64,000 bases of DNA from JBGSQR01 sp964509295 (GTDB lineage: Bacteria; Desulfobacterota; Desulfuromonadia; Geobacterales; Pseudopelobacteraceae). The first letter of the stretch is position 1, and each line of letters opens with the position of its first letter. The position numbers were made by a program, and so were the translations under genes. The DNA lies in NCBI GenBank assembly GCA_964509295.1, contig CAZDWS010000009.1, positions 1 through 64,000 of the forward strand. The letters are read 5' to 3'. The notes beneath the pieces are model-generated. The model was not told the origin of the DNA, searched no databases, and saw only the letters and a program-made list of their open reading frames with translations. Positions 54,076 to 61,743 of this stretch are shown piece after piece.

Positions 54076-54143
54076 TCACAGAGCTCACAGCGACGCAGAG
54101 AAGTTGTTTTTACTTTTCCTCTGTGCCTCTGTGCGCTCTGTGA
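54076..54143. repeat. Imperfect 25-bp inverted repeat (hairpin element B)
   Basis: Arms 54076-54100 and 54119-54143 are reverse complements with several mismatches and have the same CACAGAG-type sequence as element A. The loop, AAGTTGTTTTTACTTTTC, is the reverse complement of element A's loop at 17 of 18 positions. It lies at the same place relative to the copy-2 gene and the second phospholipase stub. Confidence 0.82.
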
Positions 54144-54181
54144 GAGCATGTTTTTTGCATTTTGTGTTTAAAGTTTGGCAT
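54144..54181 (-). pseudogene. Degraded start of a second phospholipase-fold stub (unit 3)
   Basis: Reading from 54181 gives MPNFKHKMQ, a damaged version of MPNFNTHWL, behind the conserved GGAGG and FG-GAP stop. It then joins hairpin element B through CATGCTCTCACAG, nearly the same joint as in unit 2. The DNA similarity (ATGCCnAACTTnAA) is clearer than the protein's. Confidence 0.65.
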
Positions 54182-54192
54182 ATGTTCCTCCG

Positions 54193-54366
54193 TTACCAGG
54201 CAATGGTGTAGAAGGCCGGTTTGATATCCTTCATGTTAGTAACCCTTTTGTGCAGCACCATGAAAGCCCGACCATGTTCGCCGTTGGTCCGCACGTTTAT
54301 GGATGGGATACGTTGGCTGTTGCCACAGACCAGATCTTTGAAATAGTAGCCACTAAGCCTCTGGTG
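54193..54366 (-). pseudogene. C-terminal remnant of a third FG-GAP-like copy
   Basis: The minus strand keeps about 57 codons plus stop homologous to the end of copies 1 and 2: HQRLSGYYFKDLVCGNSQ, RIPSINVRTNGEHGRAFMV and KPAFYTIAW. Similarity stops abruptly at about 54366. No start or SD exists for it, so it is a pseudogene fragment. Confidence 0.85.
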
Positions 54367-54714
54367 AGAACCAAAGCAGGTCCGTACGCAGGCACAAAAC
54401 TTACGGTGGAGCAGAAATCTGTGTACCGTTGCCCGACATCCGACAGCGCCTATTTTGCCGTTTTAAAATTATTCAACATGTTGAATTTGATGCTTTTTTA
54501 TGGACGACAGATATTAAGCCAGACCAATGGTGCTAGTCAAGTAAATATATAATTTTTTAATATGGGGAGGAAATGCTATTGAAAGATATTAATCAAGAGA
54601 TATTCAAGGATGGGAAATTCAACAAACAACTGAAACCAGATCACCAACCACATTCCCTGAACCAAACAGAAAAAACGTGGTTGATGACTGTACAGCAAAT
54701 TGGCTCTACCTGGA
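54367..54714. other. Non-coding-looking stretch at the island edge, with a perfect palindrome
   Basis: After the pseudogene edge I see no recognisable gene. ATTCAACATGTTGAAT (54471-54486) is a 16-bp perfect palindrome, operator-like. A GGGGAGG at 54564 could serve a TTG at 54579 that opens a 61-codon plus-strand frame running into the 3' end of mltA; its product (MKDINQEIFKDGKFNKQLKP...) matches nothing I know and is probably a truncated or chance frame. Confidence 0.4.
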
Positions 54715-55917
54715 TTACTTCTTCTTCGGTGCCAGGTAATACATGCGAGCCTTGTCCTTCATAACCCCGGCCGACTGTTTGGCCTCTGCCCCGCGCCCCC
54801 AGAACAGATCAACCCTGCCGCCGCCGGTAATCGCTCCGCCGATATCCTGATCAAGCACAAAACGTGAGGCCGGTTCAAACTTTTCAGGCTGAATAGAATC
54901 CGCTGACTTGAAATGCGGCTTGTCAAACATCAGAAACCCCAATAAACCTTTCTGGAAATAGCGCTGGTCCGTGGCAATCGTGCGTCCGTCAGTAGCCGGC
55001 AACCCCATATAGGTAACGGCACTCTGGTCATTCAGCCTGAAAAATACATAGCTGGGGTTTACATTCATGGCCAGCTGCATGGCGGTTGGCGACAGGCTGC
55101 GCAGCTTCTGTTCTATTGTATGCAGATTCAACTGACCGGCAGGAATCTGATCTTTGAAAACCGACCCCACCGGCCTGTATGGGTGACCGTTCTTTTCCGC
55201 ATAGTTTATCCGCAGCTTTTCGCCGTTCTCCAGCAACACCGTTCCGGAACCCTGGACCTGCAGAAAAAACGCATCCACCGAGTCAACCCAACAAAGTTCC
55301 AACCCTTTGCCCTTTAGTTTGCCTTCGCCATCGATTTCCTTACGGGTGTAATAAGGCACTACCCGTCCGTTCTCAATACGCCCCTGCAGGGTACGATGAT
55401 CGTTTGCATTGGCAGCAAACTCCTTCAAACGGATTTGTACGATATCTTTCGGTTTGGCATATAATGGCTGGCTGAAGCGGTCACTCTTTTCTTTTGCACC
55501 AGGGATAACCGGCTCAAAATAGGCGGTCAGGAACACTTGGCTCCAGTTATCGTTTCCGTATACTTCATAAAAATCAAATTCTTTGGCAACAAATTCAAAC
55601 AGTTCATTCGAGTCTTTTGACTGGCGGCACAGTTGGGCTACACGCCGTAAACCGGCCAGATATTCCTGTTTGGAGAAGATATTTCCGCCAAGATTGAATT
55701 CAGTAACAGTTGCTTTTTTTTCCAGAAAACGTATCTGTTCATCCACCGCGGCAGCCAGAGTGACTAAGGGCAGATCATCGGCCTGTTGCGAAGTTATGCC
55801 AGGAGTTGCAGTCAAACGCATTGAATCGTTATGGCCAGTCAATGGAACCCTGCTGCAGGCAGTCAGGAGCATAATATTCAACACGATCATTATCAGACAT
55901 TTGGTAAATATTTTAAA
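54715..55917 (-). CDS. mltA: Membrane-bound lytic murein transglycosylase A
   Basis: Outer-membrane lipoprotein cleaving glycan strands to 1,6-anhydro ends. Signal peptide with lipobox LLTAC-SRVP. The MltA domain (~90-290) includes VFLTAYFEPVIPGAKEKSDRFSQPLYAKP, YYTRKEIDGEGKLKGKGLELCWVDSVDAFFLQVQGSG and YAEKNGHPY. The 3D domain (~300-385) ends DQDIGGAITGGGRVDLFWGRGAEA with catalytic Asp residues. The ATG at 55917 overlaps the methyltransferase stop (TAATG); a start 14 codons upstream would lie inside it. About 400 residues, normal. Confidence 0.95.
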   Translation of the reverse strand, partial: FKIFTKCLIMIVLNIMLLTACSRVPLTGHNDSMRLTATPGITSQQADDLPLVTLAAAVDEQIRFLEKKATVTEFNLGGNIFSKQEYLAGLRRVAQLCRQSKDSNELFEFVAKEFDFYEVYGNDNWSQVFLTAYFEPVIPGAKEKSDRFSQPLYAKPKDIVQIRLKEFAANANDHRTLQGRIENGRVVPYYTRKEIDGEGKLKGKGLELCWVDSVDAFFLQVQGSGTVLLENGEKLRINYAEKNGHPYRPVGSVFKDQIPAGQLNLHTIEQKLRSLSPTAMQLAMNVNPSYVFFRLNDQSAVTYMGLPATDGRTIATDQRYFQKGLLGFLMFDKPHFKSADSIQPEKFEPASRFVLDQDIGGAITGGGRVDLFWGRGAEAKQSAGVMKDKARMYYLAPKKK

Positions 55918-55919
55918 CA

Positions 55920-56903
55920 TTACGGTTTCCGTCCTTCCACCAAAGCATCCATCAACCACCCTTCCCTGACCAGCTTCACATCCACAAAACCGGCCTGCTC
56001 CAGACCATCCTGAACTTCTTTCATCGTGTAGGTATCGCCACCACGCCTGTTGACCAGCATATTAATGGCAAACATCGCTCCGGCCGGTGGACTGGTGCGA
56101 CTTTCATCCATAATGTGATCGCGGATCAGAATTTTGCCGCCAGGCTCCAGGCAGTTGAATATTTTTTTGTACAACTCCAGATTTCTGGCCGGATTATTCT
56201 GGTGAATAATTGCTGAAAGAAGTGCCAGATCGCAGCCGCCAGGAAGTTCGTCCTGATAGAAATCTCCCTCCACCAGCTCAACCCGCTCGGTCATACCCTC
56301 ATCGATCAGGCGTTCCCTGGCCATGGGGATTACATTTGGCAGATCGAACAAGACACCACTCATGGCTGGATTCTGTTTCAGAAAGGCAATGGAATATGTG
56401 CCGGAAGCACCGCCGATATCGAGCATTTTTTTAAACCGGCTCAGGTCGTAATCGCCGGCAACTGTTCCGGCCATTTTGCGACCAATTACGTGCATGCCGC
56501 CGATGAATGTCTTCCAGTTAAAATCGTCCAGCACGATACCCGGCACCAGTTCGCTGTCACCGCCATGCTTGACGATGTCTGTCAGGTTGCTCCACACATC
56601 CCACATTCGGTCCATATACTGCATCATGGGTAGGACCGATTCCGGGTGACGCGCTGAACAGTAGGAACCATTTTCAGTAACATGGTAGATATTATTGCGC
56701 TTTTCCAACAACTCTATTGCAACAAGACAATCCAGCAATCGAGTTGTGGCCCGCAGGTCAAAACTGTTTGCGGCTGCGAAATTTTCTGCATTACTCGGTC
56801 GATCATCCAGTTTTGTGAATATATCCAGCTTGGCGGCAGTCAGAACGACTCGACTTCGCATGAATCCTCGTCCTTCAGATATTACGGCATCCGCCTGATC
56901 CAT
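55920..56903 (-). CDS. SAM-dependent O-methyltransferase (COMT/hydroxyneurosporene type)
   Basis: 327 residues with an N-terminal winged-helix dimerisation domain (~15-95, MRSRVVLTAAKLDIFTKLDDRPSNAENFAA) and a Rossmann methyltransferase domain. SAM motif I is KMLDIGGASGTYSIAFL (~133-150), followed by LFDLPNVIPMARERL, VELVEGDFYQDELP and ALLSAIIHQNNP. The last holds the catalytic-His position of plant-type O-methyltransferases. AGGAG is six bases before the ATG. It is coupled to mltA by TAATG. Substrate unknown. Confidence 0.9.
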   Translation of the reverse strand: MDQADAVISEGRGFMRSRVVLTAAKLDIFTKLDDRPSNAENFAAANSFDLRATTRLLDCLVAIELLEKRNNIYHVTENGSYCSARHPESVLPMMQYMDRMWDVWSNLTDIVKHGGDSELVPGIVLDDFNWKTFIGGMHVIGRKMAGTVAGDYDLSRFKKMLDIGGASGTYSIAFLKQNPAMSGVLFDLPNVIPMARERLIDEGMTERVELVEGDFYQDELPGGCDLALLSAIIHQNNPARNLELYKKIFNCLEPGGKILIRDHIMDESRTSPPAGAMFAINMLVNRRGGDTYTMKEVQDGLEQAGFVDVKLVREGWLMDALVEGRKP

Positions 56904-56934
56904 ATTTCACTCCTTGATTTTCGTAATTTTCGAA

Positions 56935-57471
56935 CTAAACAGTCAGCTGGGTCAGCTGTGATTCAATTGTTTCACCATTTACAGTCAGATAAAGCAAACC
57001 TTCCGTTATGGTCAGCGACCAGCTGATGGAACGCTGAAGCGACGCAATCAATGGGCTGACAAACTTCTGTTCAATTCCGAAAACCTTGATATTGTCCATA
57101 CCGGACAATTTTACCAACTGTTGTTTTTCCCAAATGTTTCTGGATGAACCAAACGCAAGCAGAATCACCTGGCCGGCGTGACGACCGGCCTTAATCAATC
57201 GTTCTGCATCCGGCAAGCCTACCTCGATCCAGGTCTGAACACGTCCATCCGGACCGATAGTCCATAAATCCGGTTCATCACCGGCTGCAACTCCCTTGGT
57301 AAAGCTCAGATCATTTTCATAGCAGACCGCATAGGCCAGAAGGCGCACCAGCATGCGCTCCTCTGTCTCCGAGGGATGCTTGGCAATAGTTGTCTGCAGC
57401 GTTTCATAAATATTACGATCAATATCTGAGAGCTGGATATTTGCCCTGTAAATTGTGCATGGTTGAGCCAT
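56935..57471 (-). CDS. yaeQ: YaeQ family protein
   Basis: 178 residues, matching YaeQ: CTIYRANIQLSDIDRNIYETLQTTIAKHPSETEERMLVRLLAYAV at the start, EPDLWTIGPDGRVQTWIEVGLPDAERLIKAGRHAG (~65-100). The Glu/Asp/Lys arrangement resembles a PD-(D/E)XK nuclease fold. No function is firmly known; E. coli yaeQ was linked to RfaH suppression. It lies downstream of the cspA terminator and upstream of the methyltransferase by 31 bases. Confidence 0.92.
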   Translation of the reverse strand: MAQPCTIYRANIQLSDIDRNIYETLQTTIAKHPSETEERMLVRLLAYAVCYENDLSFTKGVAAGDEPDLWTIGPDGRVQTWIEVGLPDAERLIKAGRHAGQVILLAFGSSRNIWEKQQLVKLSGMDNIKVFGIEQKFVSPLIASLQRSISWSLTITEGLLYLTVNGETIESQLTQLTV

Positions 57472-57500
57472 GATATATTCGATTCCTTTTTAATTGTAGC

Positions 57501-57529
57501 AAAAAAAAAGCCCCGGATTTCTCCGGGGC
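57501..57529 (-). terminator. Intrinsic terminator after cspA
   Basis: GCCCCGG (57510-57516) pairs with CCGGGGC (57523-57529) over a 6-nt loop, and the minus strand runs into nine T residues. It lies about 27 bases after the cspA stop. Confidence 0.93.
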
Positions 57530-57555
57530 CATTTTGTTTGAATCTGGTTCTTAAA

Positions 57556-57756
57556 CTAGTTTCTGGATACGTTAGCAGCCTGAAGACCTTTAGGGCCTTT
57601 TACTAGTTCGAACGTGACGCTATCACCTTCTGCAAGGGATTTGAAGCCGTCGCCCGTAATCGCTGAAAAATGCACGAATACGTCGTCGCCATTCTCCTGC
57701 TCAAGAAAACCAAACCCCTTGCTGTCATTAAACCATTTTACTGTTCCGTTTACCAT
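57556..57756 (-). CDS. cspA: Cold-shock domain protein
   Basis: 66-residue single CSD protein binding single-stranded nucleic acid. RNP1 is KGFGFLEQ and RNP2 is VFVHFSAI, both intact, in the order of CspA-type OB folds (NGTVKWFNDSKGFGFLEQE at the N-terminus). The ATG at 57756 sits nine bases after AGGAG; a TTG two codons earlier is only three bases away and unlikely. A near-consensus promoter and own terminator make it monocistronic, with a 5' leader of roughly 50 bases. Confidence 0.95.
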   Translation of the reverse strand: MVNGTVKWFNDSKGFGFLEQENGDDVFVHFSAITGDGFKSLAEGDSVTFELVKGPKGLQAANVSRN

Positions 57757-57817
57757 GTGCAACTTCTCCTGATACTGCTCGTTTAATTGTTCCGGGATAA
57801 ATCCTCGGACAAGTAAT

Positions 57818-57847
57818 AAGATAACAGTGTCCGTTCACGTATGTCAA
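57818..57847 (-). promoter_or_regulatory. Sigma-70 type promoter of cspA
   Basis: On the minus strand TTGACA (57847-57842) is followed after 18 bases by TATCTT (57823-57818); a 17-base reading gives TTATCT. The start point would be near 57811, leaving a leader of about 55 bases before the cspA ATG. Confidence 0.65.
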
Positions 57848-57886
57848 TCTTTTAAATCAAACCATGAATAATAAATATTTACGGCA

Positions 57887-59512
57887 TTAGTGAATACCGT
57901 GTGTCTTGCTCAGATAATATTCGTAATTTCCTTCATAGACACGCATCTCACCATGATCAACTTCAAAGACCCGATCAACAAGTAGCCGCAAAAAATGCCG
58001 GTCATGACTTACCAGCAGGACGGTACCGCTGAAGTTCTTCAGAGCATCCAGCAACATTTCACGGGAACGGATGTCCAGGTGGTTTGTCGGTTCGTCCAGA
58101 ACAAGAAAGTTAATCGGACGTGCCAGCAGTGTAGCCAGAACAACCCGACTCTTCTCTCCACCGGATAGGTTTTCTATCTTCTTGTCAACCGTATCGCCGG
58201 AAAACAGAAAAGCACCCAACAGATTGCGAATCACACCGATATTCGACATGGGCATGGCATCCTGCAATGTTTCAAAGACTGTCTTGCGCGGATCAAGCAG
58301 CTCCATGGCATGCTGGCTGAAATAACCCAGTTCCACATTGGCACCCAGATTAAACGTACCTGATGTGGGATCTGTTTCGCCGGCCAGCATTTTCAGAAAT
58401 GTTGATTTACCGGCACCGTTGACACCAACCAGGGCGATCTTGTTACCACGACGGATTATTCCGGAAACGCCACTGAAAACCGGATGCTCCTTGTTGTCCG
58501 GTGTAATCCAGACCTTGGCCAGACTGTCCATTGACACAACATCGTCACCGCTGCGAGGCGGCTCATTGAAATCAAAACGGACAGTACGCTCTTCCGGCGG
58601 AATTTCAATACGCTCGATTTTCTCAATCTTTTTCACCCTGGACTGCACCTGGGCTGCATGGGAAGCGCGGGCAGCGAAGCGGGCAATAAACTCCTCTTCC
58701 TTGGCCAGCATATCCTGCTGGCGCTTGTGGCTGGCCAGTAACTGCTCCAGGCGGATATCACGTTCACGCTCGTAGAAATCATAGTTACCTCCATAGGTGG
58801 TAACTGTTTTATTGGCAACTTCGATGATGCGGGTAACAATGCGGTTCATGAAATCACGGTCATGGCTGGTCATCAGCAGGGCGCCGTCATATTCATTCGC
58901 CAACCACTCTTCCAACCAGATTATTGATTCAACGTCAAGGTGGTTAGTCGGTTCGTCCAACAGCAGCACATCCGGCTTAAGGGTCAGGATCTTGGCCAGG
59001 GCGATACGCATTTTCCAACCGCCGCTGAACGACTCTACAGGATGATCAAAACGATCAGGACCTATGCCGAGACCTGTTAAGACCGTCTGGGCGCGGGTAT
59101 CAAGATTGTAACCGTCACGATGTTCAAACTCTTCCTGGGCAACACCATAGCGATCCAGCAGGGCAGCCATTTCATCGTCTGACTGCGGCTCGCACATGGC
59201 CATTTCCATCTGCTTCAGTTCGGCTGACAGCCGTACCGTTTCTGCCGAGCCGGCCATAACCTCGTCTAGCGCCGAACGCCCGCACATATCTCCCACATCC
59301 TGGGAAAAGTAGCCGATTGTGGTTTTCTTGGCGCTGGTTATTTCACCCGCATCCACCTCTTCTTCGCCTGTAATAATGCGAAAAAGAGATGTTTTACCGG
59401 CACCGTTTGGCCCGACCAGGCCACTGCGTGAACCGGGCAGAATCTGGAAACTGGCTTCGCGGAAAAGTACCTGCGAACCATGCTGCTTGCTGATATTGGA
59501 AAGATGAATCAT
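57887..59512 (-). CDS. ABC-F family ATPase (ribosome-associated type)
   Basis: 541-residue soluble protein with two ABC domains and no membrane part. Walker A GPNGAGKTS (~34) and GVNGAGKST (~350) and signatures SFSGGWKMR (~165) and NLSGGEKSR (~455) are intact, as are both DEPTNHLD Walker B motifs. Between them a P-site-tRNA-interaction-type linker (~245-310, charged, FAARASHAAQVQSRVKKIEKIERI) marks ABC-F translation factors of the YbiT/Uup range. AAAGGG lies seven bases before the ATG. Exact subgroup is not assigned. Confidence 0.94.
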   Translation of the reverse strand: MIHLSNISKQHGSQVLFREASFQILPGSRSGLVGPNGAGKTSLFRIITGEEEVDAGEITSAKKTTIGYFSQDVGDMCGRSALDEVMAGSAETVRLSAELKQMEMAMCEPQSDDEMAALLDRYGVAQEEFEHRDGYNLDTRAQTVLTGLGIGPDRFDHPVESFSGGWKMRIALAKILTLKPDVLLLDEPTNHLDVESIIWLEEWLANEYDGALLMTSHDRDFMNRIVTRIIEVANKTVTTYGGNYDFYERERDIRLEQLLASHKRQQDMLAKEEEFIARFAARASHAAQVQSRVKKIEKIERIEIPPEERTVRFDFNEPPRSGDDVVSMDSLAKVWITPDNKEHPVFSGVSGIIRRGNKIALVGVNGAGKSTFLKMLAGETDPTSGTFNLGANVELGYFSQHAMELLDPRKTVFETLQDAMPMSNIGVIRNLLGAFLFSGDTVDKKIENLSGGEKSRVVLATLLARPINFLVLDEPTNHLDIRSREMLLDALKNFSGTVLLVSHDRHFLRLLVDRVFEVDHGEMRVYEGNYEYYLSKTHGIH

Positions 59513-59542
59513 CGATAAACCCTTTATATCTTAATAAAATAA

Positions 59543-59562
59543 GCCCTGGCACATTTAGTGCC
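59543..59562 (-). terminator. Probable terminator after tyrS
   Basis: GCCCTGGCAC and GTGCCAGGGC-type arms form a 10-bp stem with loop ATTTA; the minus strand continues TTATTTTATT, a weak U-tract. It lies between tyrS and the ABC-F gene. Confidence 0.65.
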
Positions 59563-59600
59563 AGGGCATTGTCTGAAAACAACGTTGAACTACTGGAAAA

Positions 59601-60812
59601 TCAGCTCAAAACAATCCTGGCAAAACGGCGTCTGCCGATCTGCACAATATAATCACCGGCTTCGGTTAGCTCCAGATTGGTATTGGAAACTTTTTCGTTG
59701 TTCAATTTCACTCCGCTCTGTTCAATGGAGCGCCGGGCCTCACCATTGGACTTGGTCAAACCGGATTCGGTCATGGCCTTGGCCAGCAAGACAGCACCAT
59801 CGCTCAGAGTATAACTGACCTGCGGCATCTCATCCGGAATTTCGCTATCACGGAAGCGTTTGATAAAAGCCTCTTCTGCCTCAACTGCAGTGACTGCGCC
59901 ATGGAAACGGGTAACGATTTCGCGGCCCAGGGCTTTTTTGGCTTCCATGGGGTGAACGGAATTATCTTTCAACCCGGCCTTCAGCTTTTCAAGCTCAACC
60001 AGGGTCATATCAGACAGCAGTTCGTAGTAACGAATCATCAACTCGTCAGAGACAGACATAATCTTGCCGAAAATCTCCGTACCCGGCTCATTGATACCAA
60101 TGTAATTACCAAGTGACTTGGACATCTTGTTAACACCGTCCAGCCCTTCCAGCAGCGGCATGGTCAGGATACACTGCGGGGCCTGTCCCCATTCGCGCTG
60201 CAGCTCACGTCCCACCAGCAGATTGAACTTCTGGTCCGTTCCACCCAGTTCCACATCGGACTTCATGGCAACCGAATCGTAGCCCTGGACCAGCGGATAC
60301 AAAAACTCATGAATGCTGATCGGTTGTTGACTGGTAAAACGTTTATGAAAATCATCACGTTCCAGCATACGGGCCACAGTCCACTTGGAGGCAAGGGCAA
60401 TCATGCCGCCGCTGCCCAGTTCATTCAACCAGGTTGAATTAAAAACCACCTTGGTCTTTTCAGGATCCAGAATTTTGAAAACCTGCTCTTTATATGTTTC
60501 AGCGTTTTTAAGGATATCCTCTTTGGTCAAAACCTTGCGCGTCTCGGATTTACCGGTCGGATCACCGATCATGCCGGTGAAGTCTCCAATCAAAAAATTG
60601 ACCTCGTGGCCCAGCTGCTGAAACTGACGCAGCTTCTGAATCAGCACCGTATGCCCCAGATGCAGGTCAGGGGCGGTCGGATCAAAACCGGCCTTGATCT
60701 TCAGAGGCACTCCGCTTTTCAGCGACTTTTCCAGCTTGTCTTCCAGCTCTTTTTCTATCAGAACTTCAACAGCCCCACGTTTGATAACGGCCATCTGTTC
60801 GGCGACTGACAT
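59601..60812 (-). CDS. tyrS: Tyrosyl-tRNA synthetase
   Basis: Class I synthetase charging tRNA-Tyr. HIGH-type motif is FDPTAPDLHLGHTVLIQKL (~43-61), with HLGH. KMSKS is VNKMSKSLGN (~230). The tyrosine-binding core lies between. The C-terminal S4 RNA-binding domain (~340-400) ends GRRRFARIVLS. The pattern LxxxFDPTAPDLHLGH fits the TyrZ-type (TyrRS-2) clade rather than E. coli TyrS. AGGAG lies five bases before the ATG. 403 residues. Confidence 0.96.
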   Translation of the reverse strand: MSVAEQMAVIKRGAVEVLIEKELEDKLEKSLKSGVPLKIKAGFDPTAPDLHLGHTVLIQKLRQFQQLGHEVNFLIGDFTGMIGDPTGKSETRKVLTKEDILKNAETYKEQVFKILDPEKTKVVFNSTWLNELGSGGMIALASKWTVARMLERDDFHKRFTSQQPISIHEFLYPLVQGYDSVAMKSDVELGGTDQKFNLLVGRELQREWGQAPQCILTMPLLEGLDGVNKMSKSLGNYIGINEPGTEIFGKIMSVSDELMIRYYELLSDMTLVELEKLKAGLKDNSVHPMEAKKALGREIVTRFHGAVTAVEAEEAFIKRFRDSEIPDEMPQVSYTLSDGAVLLAKAMTESGLTKSNGEARRSIEQSGVKLNNEKVSNTNLELTEAGDYIVQIGRRRFARIVLS

Positions 60813-60833
60813 ATCAACTCCTATAAATCATTT

Positions 60834-60891
60834 TTGCCACAGACGTTACAGATGACAGATTTCTCTGAGACAACTGTAAAGTCTGTGGCAA
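60834..60891. repeat. 18-bp inverted repeat between ymdB and tyrS
   Basis: TTGCCACAGACGTTACAG (60834-60851) pairs with 60874-60891 with one mismatch over a 22-nt loop. It has the same CACAGA flavour as the hairpins at 52.0 and 54.1 kb but is not a copy. No U-run follows, so terminator activity is uncertain. Confidence 0.65.
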
Positions 60892-60903
60892 TAGTTTTAG
60901 ATC

Positions 60904-61689
60904 TTAACAGCAAACCGCTATACGCTCGATGCTTAAAGCCAATCCGCTTGTTTCATCAACCGTTACAACAACCGCATTAATCCGGATATCCTTTTTAGGT
61001 ATCTCAAACTTGACCGGCAACTGGGTCAGGAACTTGCGAATTGCTTCTTCCTTGCCGATTCCGATACAGGAATCAAAACTGCCGGTCATGCCCGCATCTG
61101 TCATATAAGCCGTACCCTGAGTCAGAATGCGCTCGTCAGCAGTCTGCACATGGGTGTGAGTGCCGACAACTGCACTGACGCGGCCATCCAGATACCAGCC
61201 CAGCGAAGCTTTCTCTGATGTTGCTTCGGCATGAAAATCCACAAAGACAATCGGTGTTTCTTTCTTGAGCAGTTCAATTTCACGATCAGCAACACGGAAT
61301 GGGCAGTCCAGATTTTTCATGTAAATCCGACCTTCCAGATTTAGCACGCCAACCTTGATTCCACCCGGGGTGGTAACGATCATGCTACCGCGGCCAGGAG
61401 TGCCTTCCGGGTAATTTGCCGGACGGACAATGCGCGGGTTGGCCAGCACCAGCGGCACCTGCTCTTTCTTGTCCCAGATGTGATTACCGCTGGTAATACA
61501 GTTAACGCCCAGATCAAAAAGTTCTTTAACCGTTTCAAGAGTCAGGCCGAAACCACCGGATGCGTTCTCACCATTGGCAATTACAAGATCAACGCAATGC
61601 CTGTCCACCAGACGATCCAGCTCCCTGGAAAGCGCCTGGCGGCCCGGCTTGCCGATAATGTCGCCTATAAATAATATTTTTACACTCAT
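60904..61689 (-). CDS. ymdB: YmdB-type metallophosphoesterase
   Basis: 261-residue calcineurin-like phosphoesterase (TIGR00282 type), acting on cyclic nucleotides in B. subtilis. Metal-binding motifs are FIGDIIGKPGRQAL (~6-19), NGENASGGFG (~40), ITSGNHIWDK (~66), FVDFHAEATSEK (~150) and VVGTHTHVQTAD (~177). It is located directly downstream of rny, the same rny-ymdB neighbourhood as in Bacillus. Start ATG with AAGG four bases upstream. Confidence 0.93.
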   Translation of the reverse strand: MSVKILFIGDIIGKPGRQALSRELDRLVDRHCVDLVIANGENASGGFGLTLETVKELFDLGVNCITSGNHIWDKKEQVPLVLANPRIVRPANYPEGTPGRGSMIVTTPGGIKVGVLNLEGRIYMKNLDCPFRVADREIELLKKETPIVFVDFHAEATSEKASLGWYLDGRVSAVVGTHTHVQTADERILTQGTAYMTDAGMTGSFDSCIGIGKEEAIRKFLTQLPVKFEIPKKDIRINAVVVTVDETSGLALSIERIAVCC

Positions 61690-61743
61690 TTAACCTTCAA
61701 TCTGTTTCAAAATATTGCGGAAAAGAATTGCTCCACTATAACT

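Noticed and set aside
59543..59562. TGGCAC...TGCCA read as a sigma-54 promoter
   Set aside because: It is one arm of a symmetric hairpin just after tyrS and lacks the TTGC element at the required spacing.
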